In this document: positions 54,875 through 64,000 of the stretch, in pieces
Layout: the number at the start of each line of letters is the position of its first letter
Position numbering within the stretch: the stretch's first letter is position 1
Source: Branchiostoma floridae
Lineage: Eukaryota > Chordata > Leptocardii > Amphioxiformes > Branchiostomatidae
Assembly: GCF_000003815.2 (NCBI RefSeq)
Contig: NC_049990.1
Location: 22,242,243-22,306,242, forward strand
Direction of reading: 5' to 3'
Length of the DNA: 64,000 nt
Made by a program: the position numbers and the translations under genes
The notes under the pieces: model-generated
Database searches by the model: none
The model's input: the letters and a program-made list of their open reading frames with translations, nothing else
Told to the model about the DNA's origin: nothing

Positions 54875-56692
54875 CTGGGAAGGGGTATTATATACATCAT
54901 TAGAATGAATACCCTAACGGTAAACTTTAAGTACAGGCCAAGGTGATAAAGTAGTTCTAAGTACAATCAATTACAAGGGCATAAGAATGTTATATCTTAC
55001 TACAACCCCAAAGTCCAATGTATACTAGTTAGTATGTACAGGTTCAATATCTGAACTTCAAGATAGTTTTAAATGAATAGAAAGATACATGATTTATCTA
55101 ATTGCATGAGGAATGTAATTTTTCTGTGCTAGTTACTAATAGATATCAAAAGCTAATATTTTGGTACACAATTGAAGAGGACATTTCTTTCATTAATTGT
55201 TGTATAGCATACAGTAAACAATAAAATGACACTCGCCTTCTATTAGTCATTACAGACCTATAATTTTGGAACCTCCAACAACAATCTCGTTTGTGGTGTG
55301 AAAGTATTACTCACTTACGGCCCATAACCACAGTGGTCGTAGGGGCTCCACGAAGGTATGTGACGGTACAATATGTTCACATTGAGGGTTTCAATTTGTG
55401 ACATTAGAGAAAATAGGAAACCATGTCAAAGGAGACGTGTCTTACGTTGTCATTTTCTACAGGGAGTATACGTGTACCTTGAGTTCTGACATACGGGATG
55501 TTCGTGACGAGTTGTCTCCGTCTGTGTTGAGTGCGTCTCTAGTTCCTTCTGACAGAAGAGGAACTGCATCATCCGCTTCTATGGGTACGACACAAGACGA
55601 CGAGGCACTTTCGAACTCCTGGCAAAATGAAGATACAATGTGGTTTTCTCATTAAAAATATATTTTACTAGTATGTTATGGACACAGGTAGAAAGAGAAT
55701 ACGTAAGTACAGAAAAGGCATAGATGATAAGGTGTAAATACTAAATAAACATATCTGGACGTTTCGACTATATGCTTAGTTACTTTAAACTGACAATGTT
55801 GCCCAATCAATCGAGACCAACATTACTATATATGCTTTATGCTGAATTCACCATACATCATTACATATGCAAACTTGAAATGCAGTCAATCTGGGCGTAA
55901 TTGTTCAATAGGTACAACAATTGATGACATAGATAGCAACAAATAACTTACCGGTGGATCATGCATCTTTGATGCTGATAGTTGATCGGAAAAGCCTGCT
56001 TGCAAGTTCCCTGCCACTGCGAGTGAATCCGATGGGCTCCTCGCCATCAAGTCATCTAGGATTTTCATCTGTAAAAATGAATACACGTGAGACATCTAGC
56101 AGAACCTCTAATTCACTATCTTACTGAAAATGACAAATACTCTTTTCTCAACGAAGACGAAACGAAAACATGAAAGATCGAATCAGTTAGTAAATGACAT
56201 TATGGAGAATCTAAACTATTCTTCAACTCAACAAAATTTGACTGGTCGGTCATTCCTCCTCAGCTATCTGGCATAATCGCTCTGGACACTTCACTTTATG
56301 CATGTGTGACGTCATCAATGGGTCAAATGTTGAGAGAAGGTTGGTGAGCCCTGATGTAGATTGCCTTCTTTACTGTTCTCACAAAGTAAGTCTGTCCAGT
56401 ATCCAGCGTATTAACTACCTCCAACGATAATGTGTATCTCGTAGATTCAATCAGCGGCAATATGCGGTGACGTGTACATACCAATTGGGTCATATTGGAG
56501 GACTGGCCGATGCAGTGTAAACTGTCGGTGTTTGAATAGGCGAGAAGTTTTCCATACTAAACATCACAGTTACTCATTGAAACTTACCAGGCAAGATCCT
56601 CGCTCGTAGTACACAAATGAAGCTGATGTCAATGTAAGGACAAAGTCGACGTTTTTTGTCCCGTGTGTGCGCGGCAAGGCTATGTCCCCCAT
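54692..56692 (-). CDS. Small multi-exon gene of unknown function
   Basis: Minus-strand exons, 5' to 3': 56588-56692 (starts MGDIALPRTHGTKNVDFVLT, ends FVYYERGSCL), a possible microexon 56482-56502 (SSNMTQL), 55952-56068 (MKILDDLMARSPSDSLAVAG ... SASKMHDPP), 55478-55618 (EFESASSSCVVPIEADDAVP ... TSRMSELK) and 54692-54874 (AEAEALLLKYSDHYVRLLVT ... FGWKLDRAGTSVV, TGA). Acceptors and GTAAGT/GTACAC/GTATGT donors fit, and every junction is phase 0, so the frame is continuous with or without the microexon: about 182 or 189 residues. The middle is acidic and Ser-rich; the last exon is GC-rich and helical with a CLC motif. No signal peptide or membrane helix is apparent. I do not recognise the family. 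A strong GTAAGT lies 3-4 bases past the stop, so a longer alternative transcript is possible. Confidence 0.62.
55478..55618 (-). CDS. Exon of the unknown gene (acidic, Ser-rich)
   Basis: 141 bp, phase 0-0, acceptor TTTTGCCAG, donor CAAG/GTACAC. It ends MSELK, which runs smoothly into AEAEALLLK of the last exon and forms a short helix. Confidence 0.65.
55952..56068 (-). CDS. Exon of the unknown gene
   Basis: 117 bp, phase 0-0, acceptor TTTTTACAG, donor CACCG/GTAAGT. It begins with an ATG codon but the acceptor directly upstream marks it as internal. Confidence 0.65.
56588..56692 (-). CDS. First coding exon of the unknown gene
   Basis: ATG at 56690-56692, 35 codons, strong donor CCTG/GTAAGT. 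The open frame from the ATG to the donor and phase 0 junction support it; no promoter element was identified. Confidence 0.55.
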
Positions 56693-57260
56693 TATTTACA
56701 TGGTTCAACGGTTCAATGGTTCAATGTTAACCCAGCCCTTCCAAAGGCCTTTCCCAGTTCTCTTTCTCGTGAACAAACTTACGGCTTAGGCGACCAACAG
56801 TACATCCCAGTCAAGCTTTAAACCTCCCTTTTACGAATTTGATAACAGTTGTGGTCGGTACTGAAAGCCTCTTAATATCTGGTTACATCGAATGAATGAA
56901 GCGTTTGTATGGTGATATTTCAGATCCATTGGAGTAAAATATAATCAAGTGAATTATGTCACATAATAAATTGCATTACCTATTCATAAAGATGAAATAA
57001 ATGCCTAATTAGACCAATGCATTGTATGTGAATATGTAAGTAGGCAATGACGTCATCGAAACGTCTCAAGAACGTATGACCGCAGCAAAACGCTAACATG
57101 AGTTCAGTAGAATGCGAGCTCAAACCGTTACACGAAAAGTCGCAATAGATTTGCGGGTCACTATTTACATTTTAAATACTAACCCAAGTCCTGCGGCAAG
57201 CAATAATTGTTTGTTTGCAATGCATTTTCTGTATGCGACCCATTTTCAGAACGCCCCACG
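56693..57260. other. Upstream region of the unknown gene
   Basis: Contains three short GGTTCAAYGGTTC copies at 56701-56723. Otherwise nothing is recognised. Confidence 0.4.
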
Positions 57261-57770
57261 CGGGCGGAAATGTAAACAGAGCGGCGAGAAGGCCTTGCCG
57301 CACGTTCATCAGCGGGGTGGGATCCCTCCCCGGAACAGCCAATATGTATAACATTTCCCGCGAAACTCCTTATTTGGGGAGCGTGGTTGATGTAAACAAA
57401 GGCTCTTACTAGTAGTTGCGTCATTTTTTTTTTCTGTGCGGAAAATACAATCAATTCTTTCTGACACATTTCTAGAGCAAGAACGGGTCGCGTTCCCAAA
57501 TTTCCTGTTCTAAATTTTGCGTGTGCCGCCCTGCGTTCGCGCCAAAAAAATGTAAAAAGTGTAGCGAGTGGGCCTTGTCGCGAGTGATCGTGGGGTGGGA
57601 TCCCTCAGTTCCCGGGGAATGTCCCGTATTTGGGGATCGGGGTTGACCAACAGGTTGTTACTAGTAGTTGCGTAATTTTATTTCAGCGCGGGAAATAGAA
57701 TCAATTCTTTCGACATAATTCTGGAACAAGAGCGGGGCGCGTTCCCAAAATTCCTGTTCTAAATTTGAAT
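57261..57770. repeat. Tandem duplication, unit about 280 bp
   Basis: 57261-57520 and 57540-57770 share GTGGGATCCCTC, TTACTAGTAGTTGCGT, CAATCAATTCTTTC-like, CGCGTTCCCAAA and TTCCTGTTCTAAATTT in the same order with moderate divergence. GC-rich, with no coding evidence. Confidence 0.8.
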
Positions 57771-58256
57771 CTCTTTGGTTCGTCAACGTAAGATACAAAC
57801 CATCGTAGGTTTGTATGTAAAACACGGGCGTTACTTTCACGGGCAAGCCTCGCCATTTGGCCCCGCCCACAAACCGCCAGGGCAGTGTCGGCAGTGTTAG
57901 AGGCACACTTCGCCGACTTAATCAAAGGGCCGCCGGCTATCAATCAAACGAGGATGTTGATTAGAGTTTCAAACAGTCATGGTGCCGTACAGCGAACTTC
58001 ATGCTTCGTGAATACATTCCTTAACTTTTTTTCCCACAGCGGTGCTTCTACAAAATATTTATAAGACTGTAACACTGAGTCCCACATGTTTTAAAGAATA
58101 GAACTGACGCGAAACAGCGGTTTTTGCCCGGTATTTTTCTTGAAACATGTCCGTGGGAATATCGTCTGACGGCGAGGCGGCGACGCAGGGATATCAAACG
58201 TCAACATTACATAAGTCGCACGGCGGCTAACAGCGCAGCGAAGATACTAGCGCTAT
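57771..58256. other. Spacer before the second LINE
   Basis: Moderately GC-rich, with no gene or repeat recognised. Confidence 0.4.
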
Positions 58257-58287
58257 AAGTAAGCGCTTCAAGTCCTTTTACTTTACC

Positions 58288-59155
58288 ATGCCTCGTCACA
58301 AGACCAGTGGGTCTCCACTGAGTAAGAAAACAGAACAGACAAAAAAACGAAAGTACAGCTCAACAGGATCGCAGACTGATGATGAACCACAAGATGATTT
58401 GTCCAGCGAAATCGGCTCGGACAAATCCTGTAAGTCATGTGGTCTCGGAAAAGACATTAAAGGTCTGTTGCAGAAAATCACAAAACAATTAGATGATCTA
58501 AAAAGGCAAGTCAATCGCGATGCCCTGCAAATAGTCAACCTTGCAAAAACGTGCCAACATTTCCAAGATGAAGTTGAAGACCTAAAGAAAGAACTGAAAA
58601 CTGTGTCAACAAAGCTGNNNNNNNNNNNNNNNNNNNNNNNNNNNNNNNNNNNNNNNNNNNNNNNNNNNNNNNNNNNNNNNNNNNNNNNNNNNNNNNNNNN
58701 NNNNNNNNNNNNNNNNNTCTCCTTTTTCATAACATTAATGAACAAATCGATGAAAAGCCGCATCAAACAGAAAAACTTGTGACACAAATCCTGATTCACA
58801 ATTGCAAAATACCAGAAGAAACAGTCCGGAAAATGAAGTTCCAGCGGGTTCACCGTCTCGGCAGAGTCAAAGTTGGTGATAAGGCAAAGCCGCGGCCTAT
58901 CATTGCAAAATTTGTCTGGTTCAAAGACAGAGAGAGAGTCAGGATGTCCTCCAAAAACTTGAAAGGTACCCTCTTTGGCATCTCTGAAGACTTTCCAAGA
59001 CAGATAAGGGAGGTTCGGAAGAAGCTACTACCGATAATGCGGGCAGCGAGAAACGCGACTCCGCCGAAACTGGCAATTCTGAACGTTGACCAGCTGTACA
59101 TTGATGGAAACCTATACGATGGTCCAGAAGCAAGCCGACCGTATGCTACTGTGTA
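58288..59155 (+). CDS. LINE ORF1 (RNA-binding protein)
   Basis: Starts MPRHKTSGSPLSKKTEQTKK, with a basic, Ser-rich N-terminus, a CKSCG pair, and a coiled coil (LLQKITKQLDDLKRQV ... VEDLKKELKTVS). After the gap the L1 ORF1-type domain reads KMKFQRVHRLGRVKVGD, KPRPIIAKFVWFKDRERV, then KGTLFGISEDFPRQIREVRK and LAILNVDQLYIDG, ending TAA. It binds LINE RNA as a chaperone, by family knowledge. The frame before and after the N run does not match at 100 N, as expected for an arbitrary gap size. Confidence 0.85.
58618..58717. other. Assembly gap (100 N placeholder) in LINE ORF1
   Basis: The true length is unknown. The frame shift across it is an artefact of the placeholder. Confidence 0.99.
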
Positions 59156-59615
59156 ATGACAATGTCTGGTGTTTCAGGCATCTTGATAGACTTGACTCTG
59201 AATGCCCCCAGTTTACTGTTATTTAGGTTGTATGTCTTCTTCCTGTTTTGCTGTTTGTACTATACGAATTCAAGCGACCCTGAGTCATTTTTCTTGTGTT
59301 CTATTGTGTTAACTGTCTTATGTAAAGTTATTTGTGTACATCCACGGATCCTCATTTATGCTTTGTGTATGATAAGTTTATTATTGTTTTCATTTTGCAT
59401 TCTTGTTTTGCTTTATGATTCAAACTTAAGGCAAATCCTCACCCCACTGTACTTAGTTTGTCTATTTGTTTATTTATATTGTTTAATTATGTCATATAAT
59501 TTTTTTGTTTCCACGGATCCAAATTCATGCTTAGTACTTGACATCATTTTCATTCCTTATCTTGCCACATTTAATGCATCAAAACAAAGGCTAAAATCTC
59601 GCCCCTTTCTGTGAC

Positions 59616-62600
59616 ATGAACACCAAGATTGGTTCTTATAATGTGAATGGTCTAGCAAACTCTCGTAAAAGAAGAGAGGTGTTTAATTGGCTTAAAGAAA
59701 AATCTCACGATATAATATGTTTACAAGAAACCCACTCAGTACTTAAAGACGAAATGACTTGGAAACAGGAATGGGGCGGGACAATAGTCTTCAATCATGG
59801 GACAACAAATCAACGTGGTGTTTTGATATTATTCAAAGAAAATCTAAACTTTACCATCAACTATTCTATAAAAGATGATGATGGGCGATCCTTGATACTA
59901 GACATATCTGTAAACGATCTGTATTTTTGTATATGTAATCTGTATGCACCAAACACAGATAACCCTAACTTTTTTGATAACATAGAAAAATTGATATTTA
60001 ACCTGAAATTTAATCACAATAACTTTATTATCGTTGGAGACTTCAACACGATACAGAATGCGACCTTGGATAGAGCTGGACAAAACTCAGTAATATATCA
60101 CCCGAATGCACAACGAAAAATTAATGAACTGATGTTTGCTTTAGACTTAGTAGATATTTGGAGACATAAACACCCTCATACAGTCAGATTTACTTGGCGA
60201 AGAGGAAGGCAAGCGAGCCGCCTGGATTATTTCTTAATATCTTTTTCACTTATGGTGGATATTTCAAATGTAAAAATTCTAGACAGACTAAAATCCGATC
60301 ATAAATTTATTTCACTTGTTATTCAAAACATAAGCCGTACGCGTGGAAAAAATTACTGGAAGTTGAATCAAACACTATTAAAGGATAAGAACTTTCGGAA
60401 GAAAACTGAAAAATTTATACAAGAGTTTTTTCGATTTAATATAGGCACAACCGATCCGTTAACGGTTTGGGACGCCTTCAATTGTTGTTTTAGAGGACAC
60501 TGCATCAAATTTGCATCATTGAAACGAAAATCTTTTATCTCAAAAGAAAATGATCTTCAAAAACGGATCGACCAGCTAACCGTGAAACTAGACGAGACTG
60601 ATGAGCCGCCACAATCTGTTCTTGACGAACTTAGTGTACTGCAGAGTGAATTAGAAGATTTATATGAACAGAAAACGGACCAGCTGGTATATAAACAAAG
60701 AGCTGATTGGATGGAATTTGCCGACAAGTGTACCAAACAATTTCTTGATCTTGGTCGACGAAACTGTTGTAAGAAAAATGTTATGATTTTAAATACAACT
60801 GACGGGGAAACTATTCACAACCCCCCGCGTGTTATGGAAAAAATTAAAACATTTTATCATTCCCTATACTCCTTTAAAAACCCTCCAGAAGATCTCGATG
60901 ATACAAATTGTGATCCCTTCTTTCCAAAGGACAATTACGTTCTTCTAAGTCCTGAACAGAAAAATTCCTGTGAAGGACTAATTACGGAAAAGGAGTTGTG
61001 GGAAGCGATTAGTAGTNNNNNNNNNNNNNNNNNNNNNNNNNNNNNNNNNNNNNNNNNNNNNNNNNNNNNNNNNNNNNNNNNNNNNNNNNNNNNNNNNNNN
61101 NNNNNNNNNNNNNNNNGTGTTTCAATTACGCATATGAAAAAGGTAATTTGTCAAAATCACAGAGGGAAGGATTAATCACTCTTCTATTAAAACAAGATGC
61201 AGATGGTCAGTATAAGGATCCGACACTGCTTAACAACTGGCGACCCCTATCACTGTTATGTTGCGATGTACGCATTCTATCAAAAGTAATTTCACTTAGG
61301 ATGAGAAATGTTATTGCGAGTCTAATAAATAAAGATCAAAGTGGATTTTTACAAAACAGATTTATTGGTGAAAACATCTGTCAAATTCTTGAAATTATTC
61401 AATACTATGAAAATGAAAGATTACCAGGTATGATTTTCATAGCAGACTTCGAAAAGGCTTTTGACAAGCTTCGATGGGATTTCATGTTTAGGACTTTAGA
61501 ATTTTCTGGTTTCGGACAATCATTTATTAGCTGGGTTTCTGTTCTCTATAAAGACATTACAAGTAGAGTGATAAATAATGGTTATATTTCAGCCCCCTTT
61601 TCGCTATTGCGTGGTGTTCGACAAGGTTGCCCGCTCTCGCCGTATCTGTTTATTTTATGTGTAGAACTCCTGGCCACGAAAATTAGATCAAACAACACAA
61701 TAGAAGGATTAACGATGCATGGAGTGGAAATTAAGGTATCCCAATTTGCCGACTCAAATTTCCCTTTGAAGCCGACATTACCATCTCTCTTTGCCCTAAC
61801 AAATGACTTAAATAATTTTTCAAAAATCTCTGGATTGGTACCAAACTACAAAAAATGCCAAATTCTAAGAATAGGAACTTTAAGGAATACTAACTTTACC
61901 TTGCCATGTAATCTCCCTATAATATGGACAAATGGACCGGTAAAAATGCTCGGAGTTGGGATCACCGGAGACATAAATAAACTTACAGACAATTATCAAG
62001 ATAGGTTAACTAAAGTTGACAGAACTCTCCAACCTTGGAGAATGTTACCCATGACACTTTATGGCAAGATTACCCTCATTAATACACTTGTGGTCTCACA
62101 ATTTACCCACTTATTTTTGTCTTTACCTTCCCCCGGAAAAACTTTTTTCCAAACATATGAGCAAAAAATTTTTAAATTCATATGGAATGGTAAACCTGAA
62201 AAAATTAAACGTAAAATCCTTTACAATACATATGACAATGGAGGTTTAGGATTAATACATCTACCTTCTTTTGACCTTACCCGTAAGGCTTCATGGGTTC
62301 CAAGAATATTCTTCCAGCAAGATTCAAGTCGCAAATCTTTCTTATGTACATCGTCCGTAATATTTAGTAGTTATTTGTATCCGTTCTTACAACTGTCCTT
62401 GGGGAAGGATATCGCAACAAAGATATCCACTGATCAAATGAATAATGTTTTTATTAGGTTACTTGTCTCTCCTAATCCCTTTTTCAAAGATGTTTTGAAA
62501 GCATGGCTTTCTTTCCAATTTAAACCTCCTGAAACTTTGAAAGAGATACAAGCACAACTCTTATGGTGCAACTCAAGTATCGTAATCGAAAATACGCCTA

Positions 62601-63442
62601 TTATATGGGAAAAACCTCTTAAACATGGAATTTATTACATTAATGACCTTTTGGATACAAATGGACGCTTTTTATCTTACAATGGCCTTCTTGCTAAATT
62701 CGGTACAGCATTTGATAAGCTAGAGTACAATCAGATATTATCTGCAATACCGCGAAACTGGAAAAAAAAGCTTTTAGACAACACACCAGTAATAGGCCCT
62801 ATCTTACCTCATACAGCAAATTACGTATGGCTGAAGGCAACTAAAATAAACAAAATTATCTATACATCCTTTTTGCAATCAGAAAATAGAAACCCACTGA
62901 ACATACAAAGACGCTGGGAAGATGAATTTAATACAATTTTCCCGTGGAAATGGGTTTTTAGATTAGTTTATGCTGTGACTATATGCCCGAAACTAAGAAT
63001 TTTTCAATATAAAATATTGCACAGAATGTTAGCCACAAAGAAAATGTTACACATCTGGAAAATTCTAAATAGCCCGAACTGTGCACATTGTGAGGAAGTA
63101 GAGACCATTAGACACTTATTCTGGGACTGCCCTAGAGTTGTTACTTTTTGGACAGATTTAGAAATATGGTTTAAAACAATAGTAAATAAAACCTTACATC
63201 TGGACTTTCAGACAGTTATTTTAGGTGACATATCTGAAAATTGTAATGTAATCGAGAATTTGTTAATTCTAGTGGCCAAACATTATATTTTCATACAGAG
63301 AGACAAAAAACTAGTTGTAAATCATTACATTTCGTATGTAAAGAGATATTACAAGACAGAATATATGATAGCGGAGAGAAGGAACAAATTAGATATCCAT
63401 TTTAGTAAATGGGAGTCTTTCCCATTTAACCTTGCTAATTAA
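59616..63442 (+). CDS. LINE ORF2 (endonuclease-reverse transcriptase) with FADS active site
   Basis: The APE-like endonuclease looks intact: GSYNVNGLANS, ICLQETHSV, IIVGDFNTI, SRLDYFLIS, SDHKFIS. After the gap, reverse transcriptase: NNWRPLSLLCCDVRILSKVI, DQSGFLQNRF, FIADFEKAFDKLRWDF and GVRQGCPLSPYLF. The catalytic motif then reads QFADSNFPLKPT (GCC GAC TCA at 61748-61756), where the family has F/YADD. The register suggests one codon was lost, removing the second catalytic Asp. The C-terminal finger NCAHCEEVETIRHLFWDC is present. Ends TAA. The open frame listed from 61148 begins with TTG; it is the continuation of ORF2, not a new start. Confidence 0.88.
61017..61116. other. Assembly gap (100 N placeholder) in LINE ORF2
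   Basis: Lies between endonuclease/linker and reverse transcriptase. ORF2 is presumed continuous across it. Confidence 0.99.
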
Positions 63443-63756
63443 TTGGTCCATTGCTATCTTCCATTGGCATTGTTCTACTTTCTTCTCCACTTGTCCATAT
63501 TACCTGTCATGTAGTATCCATCTTCGTTGTTATCCTTAACTATGTTCAGATGATTGAATACCAGTTGTTGTAAATGTTTTTTCACTGTAACCTTCGTTCG
63601 TTTATTTCCACCTTTATGATATATTATTTTGGATCCGTGGTCTGTGTTTTGTACTTTCTTTCAACTTTTGTAATTTCTTTTGATTTCTGTAAATCTGTGC
63701 TTTTCTGTGAAATGCAATAAAAAAATTAAAAAAAAAAAAAAAAGTAAGCGCTTCAA

Positions 63757-64000
63757 CGTCGGATGGCAACCCGGACAATATTTATTAAGTACTGTTGAGC
63801 TGAGCAAAGTTTGTTGTTTATGAGTTTTTAGTTGTCTTTGAAGCTTTGACCCGAAATATTGTTACGTCAAACTGCTGAAGAAAAGTTAAGTGACTGCTAC
63901 GATGATCGTAGATATGGCCCTAAAAACTGATAAAATAAGCCTTCTCAATAGCCTAAAATGCAAGAGCCTTCGGCGCCCCCCAGACCCCTGCCTCGACGCT
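63757..64000. other. Flank beyond the second LINE
   Basis: Nothing recognised in the last 244 bases. Confidence 0.4.

Larger units (their letters stand above)
58272..63741 (+). mobile_element. L1-type LINE, second copy
   Basis: Flanked by a 13-15 bp target duplication containing GTAAGCGCTTCAA (58259-58271 and 63744-63756), with AATAAA at 63716-63721 and a poly(A) tail. Only 16 bases precede the ORF1 ATG, so the 5' UTR is missing or very short. ORF1 and ORF2 are open apart from two 100-N placeholders, much better preserved than the LINE at 47716. Same orientation, but a different family by sequence. Confidence 0.9.

Noticed and set aside
61148-63442. A separate 764-codon gene starting at 61148
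   Set aside because: The start codon is TTG and the sequence is the reverse transcriptase continuation of ORF2 from 59616 across an arbitrary gap.

Overview
The window is nuclear DNA from an invertebrate animal. Genes are split into short exons with GT/AG introns, and most of the sequence is AT-rich non-coding DNA. Many fossil transposons and two near full-length LINEs are present. Paired SRCR/C1q genes, a GC-rich chordate-like peptide GPCR and this mix of transposons suggest a cephalochordate (Branchiostoma-like amphioxus). That identification is inference, not a database result. Six runs of N interrupt the sequence: 9139-10066, 12916-13644, and four 100-base placeholders at 30045, 38582, 58618 and 61017.

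Layout. 0-19 kb holds almost no genes: a TTAA-flanked MITE carrying cAMP-response-element-like sites, a broken Penelope-like GIY-YIG fragment, minisatellites and a tandemly duplicated block. At 19.8-20.7 kb lies the large coding exon of a somatostatin-receptor-like class A GPCR whose N-terminal exon is not visible. 21-29 kb is mostly repeats, with one good and two weaker candidate exons of unrecognised genes and a hAT-type MITE with an 8-bp target duplication.

The centrepiece is 29.0-42.6 kb. Two paralogous genes are transcribed away from each other from a promoter interval of about 0.85 kb. Each encodes, in order, a signal peptide, a short linker exon, an SRCR domain, two coiled-coil exons, a second SRCR domain and a C-terminal C1q domain. 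Both have a TATA box and a 5' UTR intron just before the ATG. Most internal domain exons are phase 1-1. The minus copy is intact (459 codons by my splice model). In the plus copy the first SRCR exon is interrupted by an assembly gap and by a 1.3 kb segment bounded by identical 123-bp direct repeats. The introns carry a pogo-like MITE, a Harbinger-like MITE and an unclassified 1.84 kb terminal-inverted-repeat element with a 9-bp target duplication. The products look like secreted recognition proteins that multimerise through coiled coil and C1q head; the divergent promoter suggests co-expression of two related subunits.

42.8-47.1 kb is a 4.3 kb TTAA-flanked DNA transposon with terminal inverted repeats of about 700 bp, a decayed transposase-like reading frame and a nested hAT MITE. 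47.7-53.15 kb is a complete but mutated L1-type LINE with a 16-bp target duplication. 54.7-56.7 kb is a small five- or six-exon minus-strand gene of unknown function. 58.3-63.7 kb is a second L1-type LINE with largely open ORFs whose reverse transcriptase motif reads FADS instead of FADD, so it is probably inactive.
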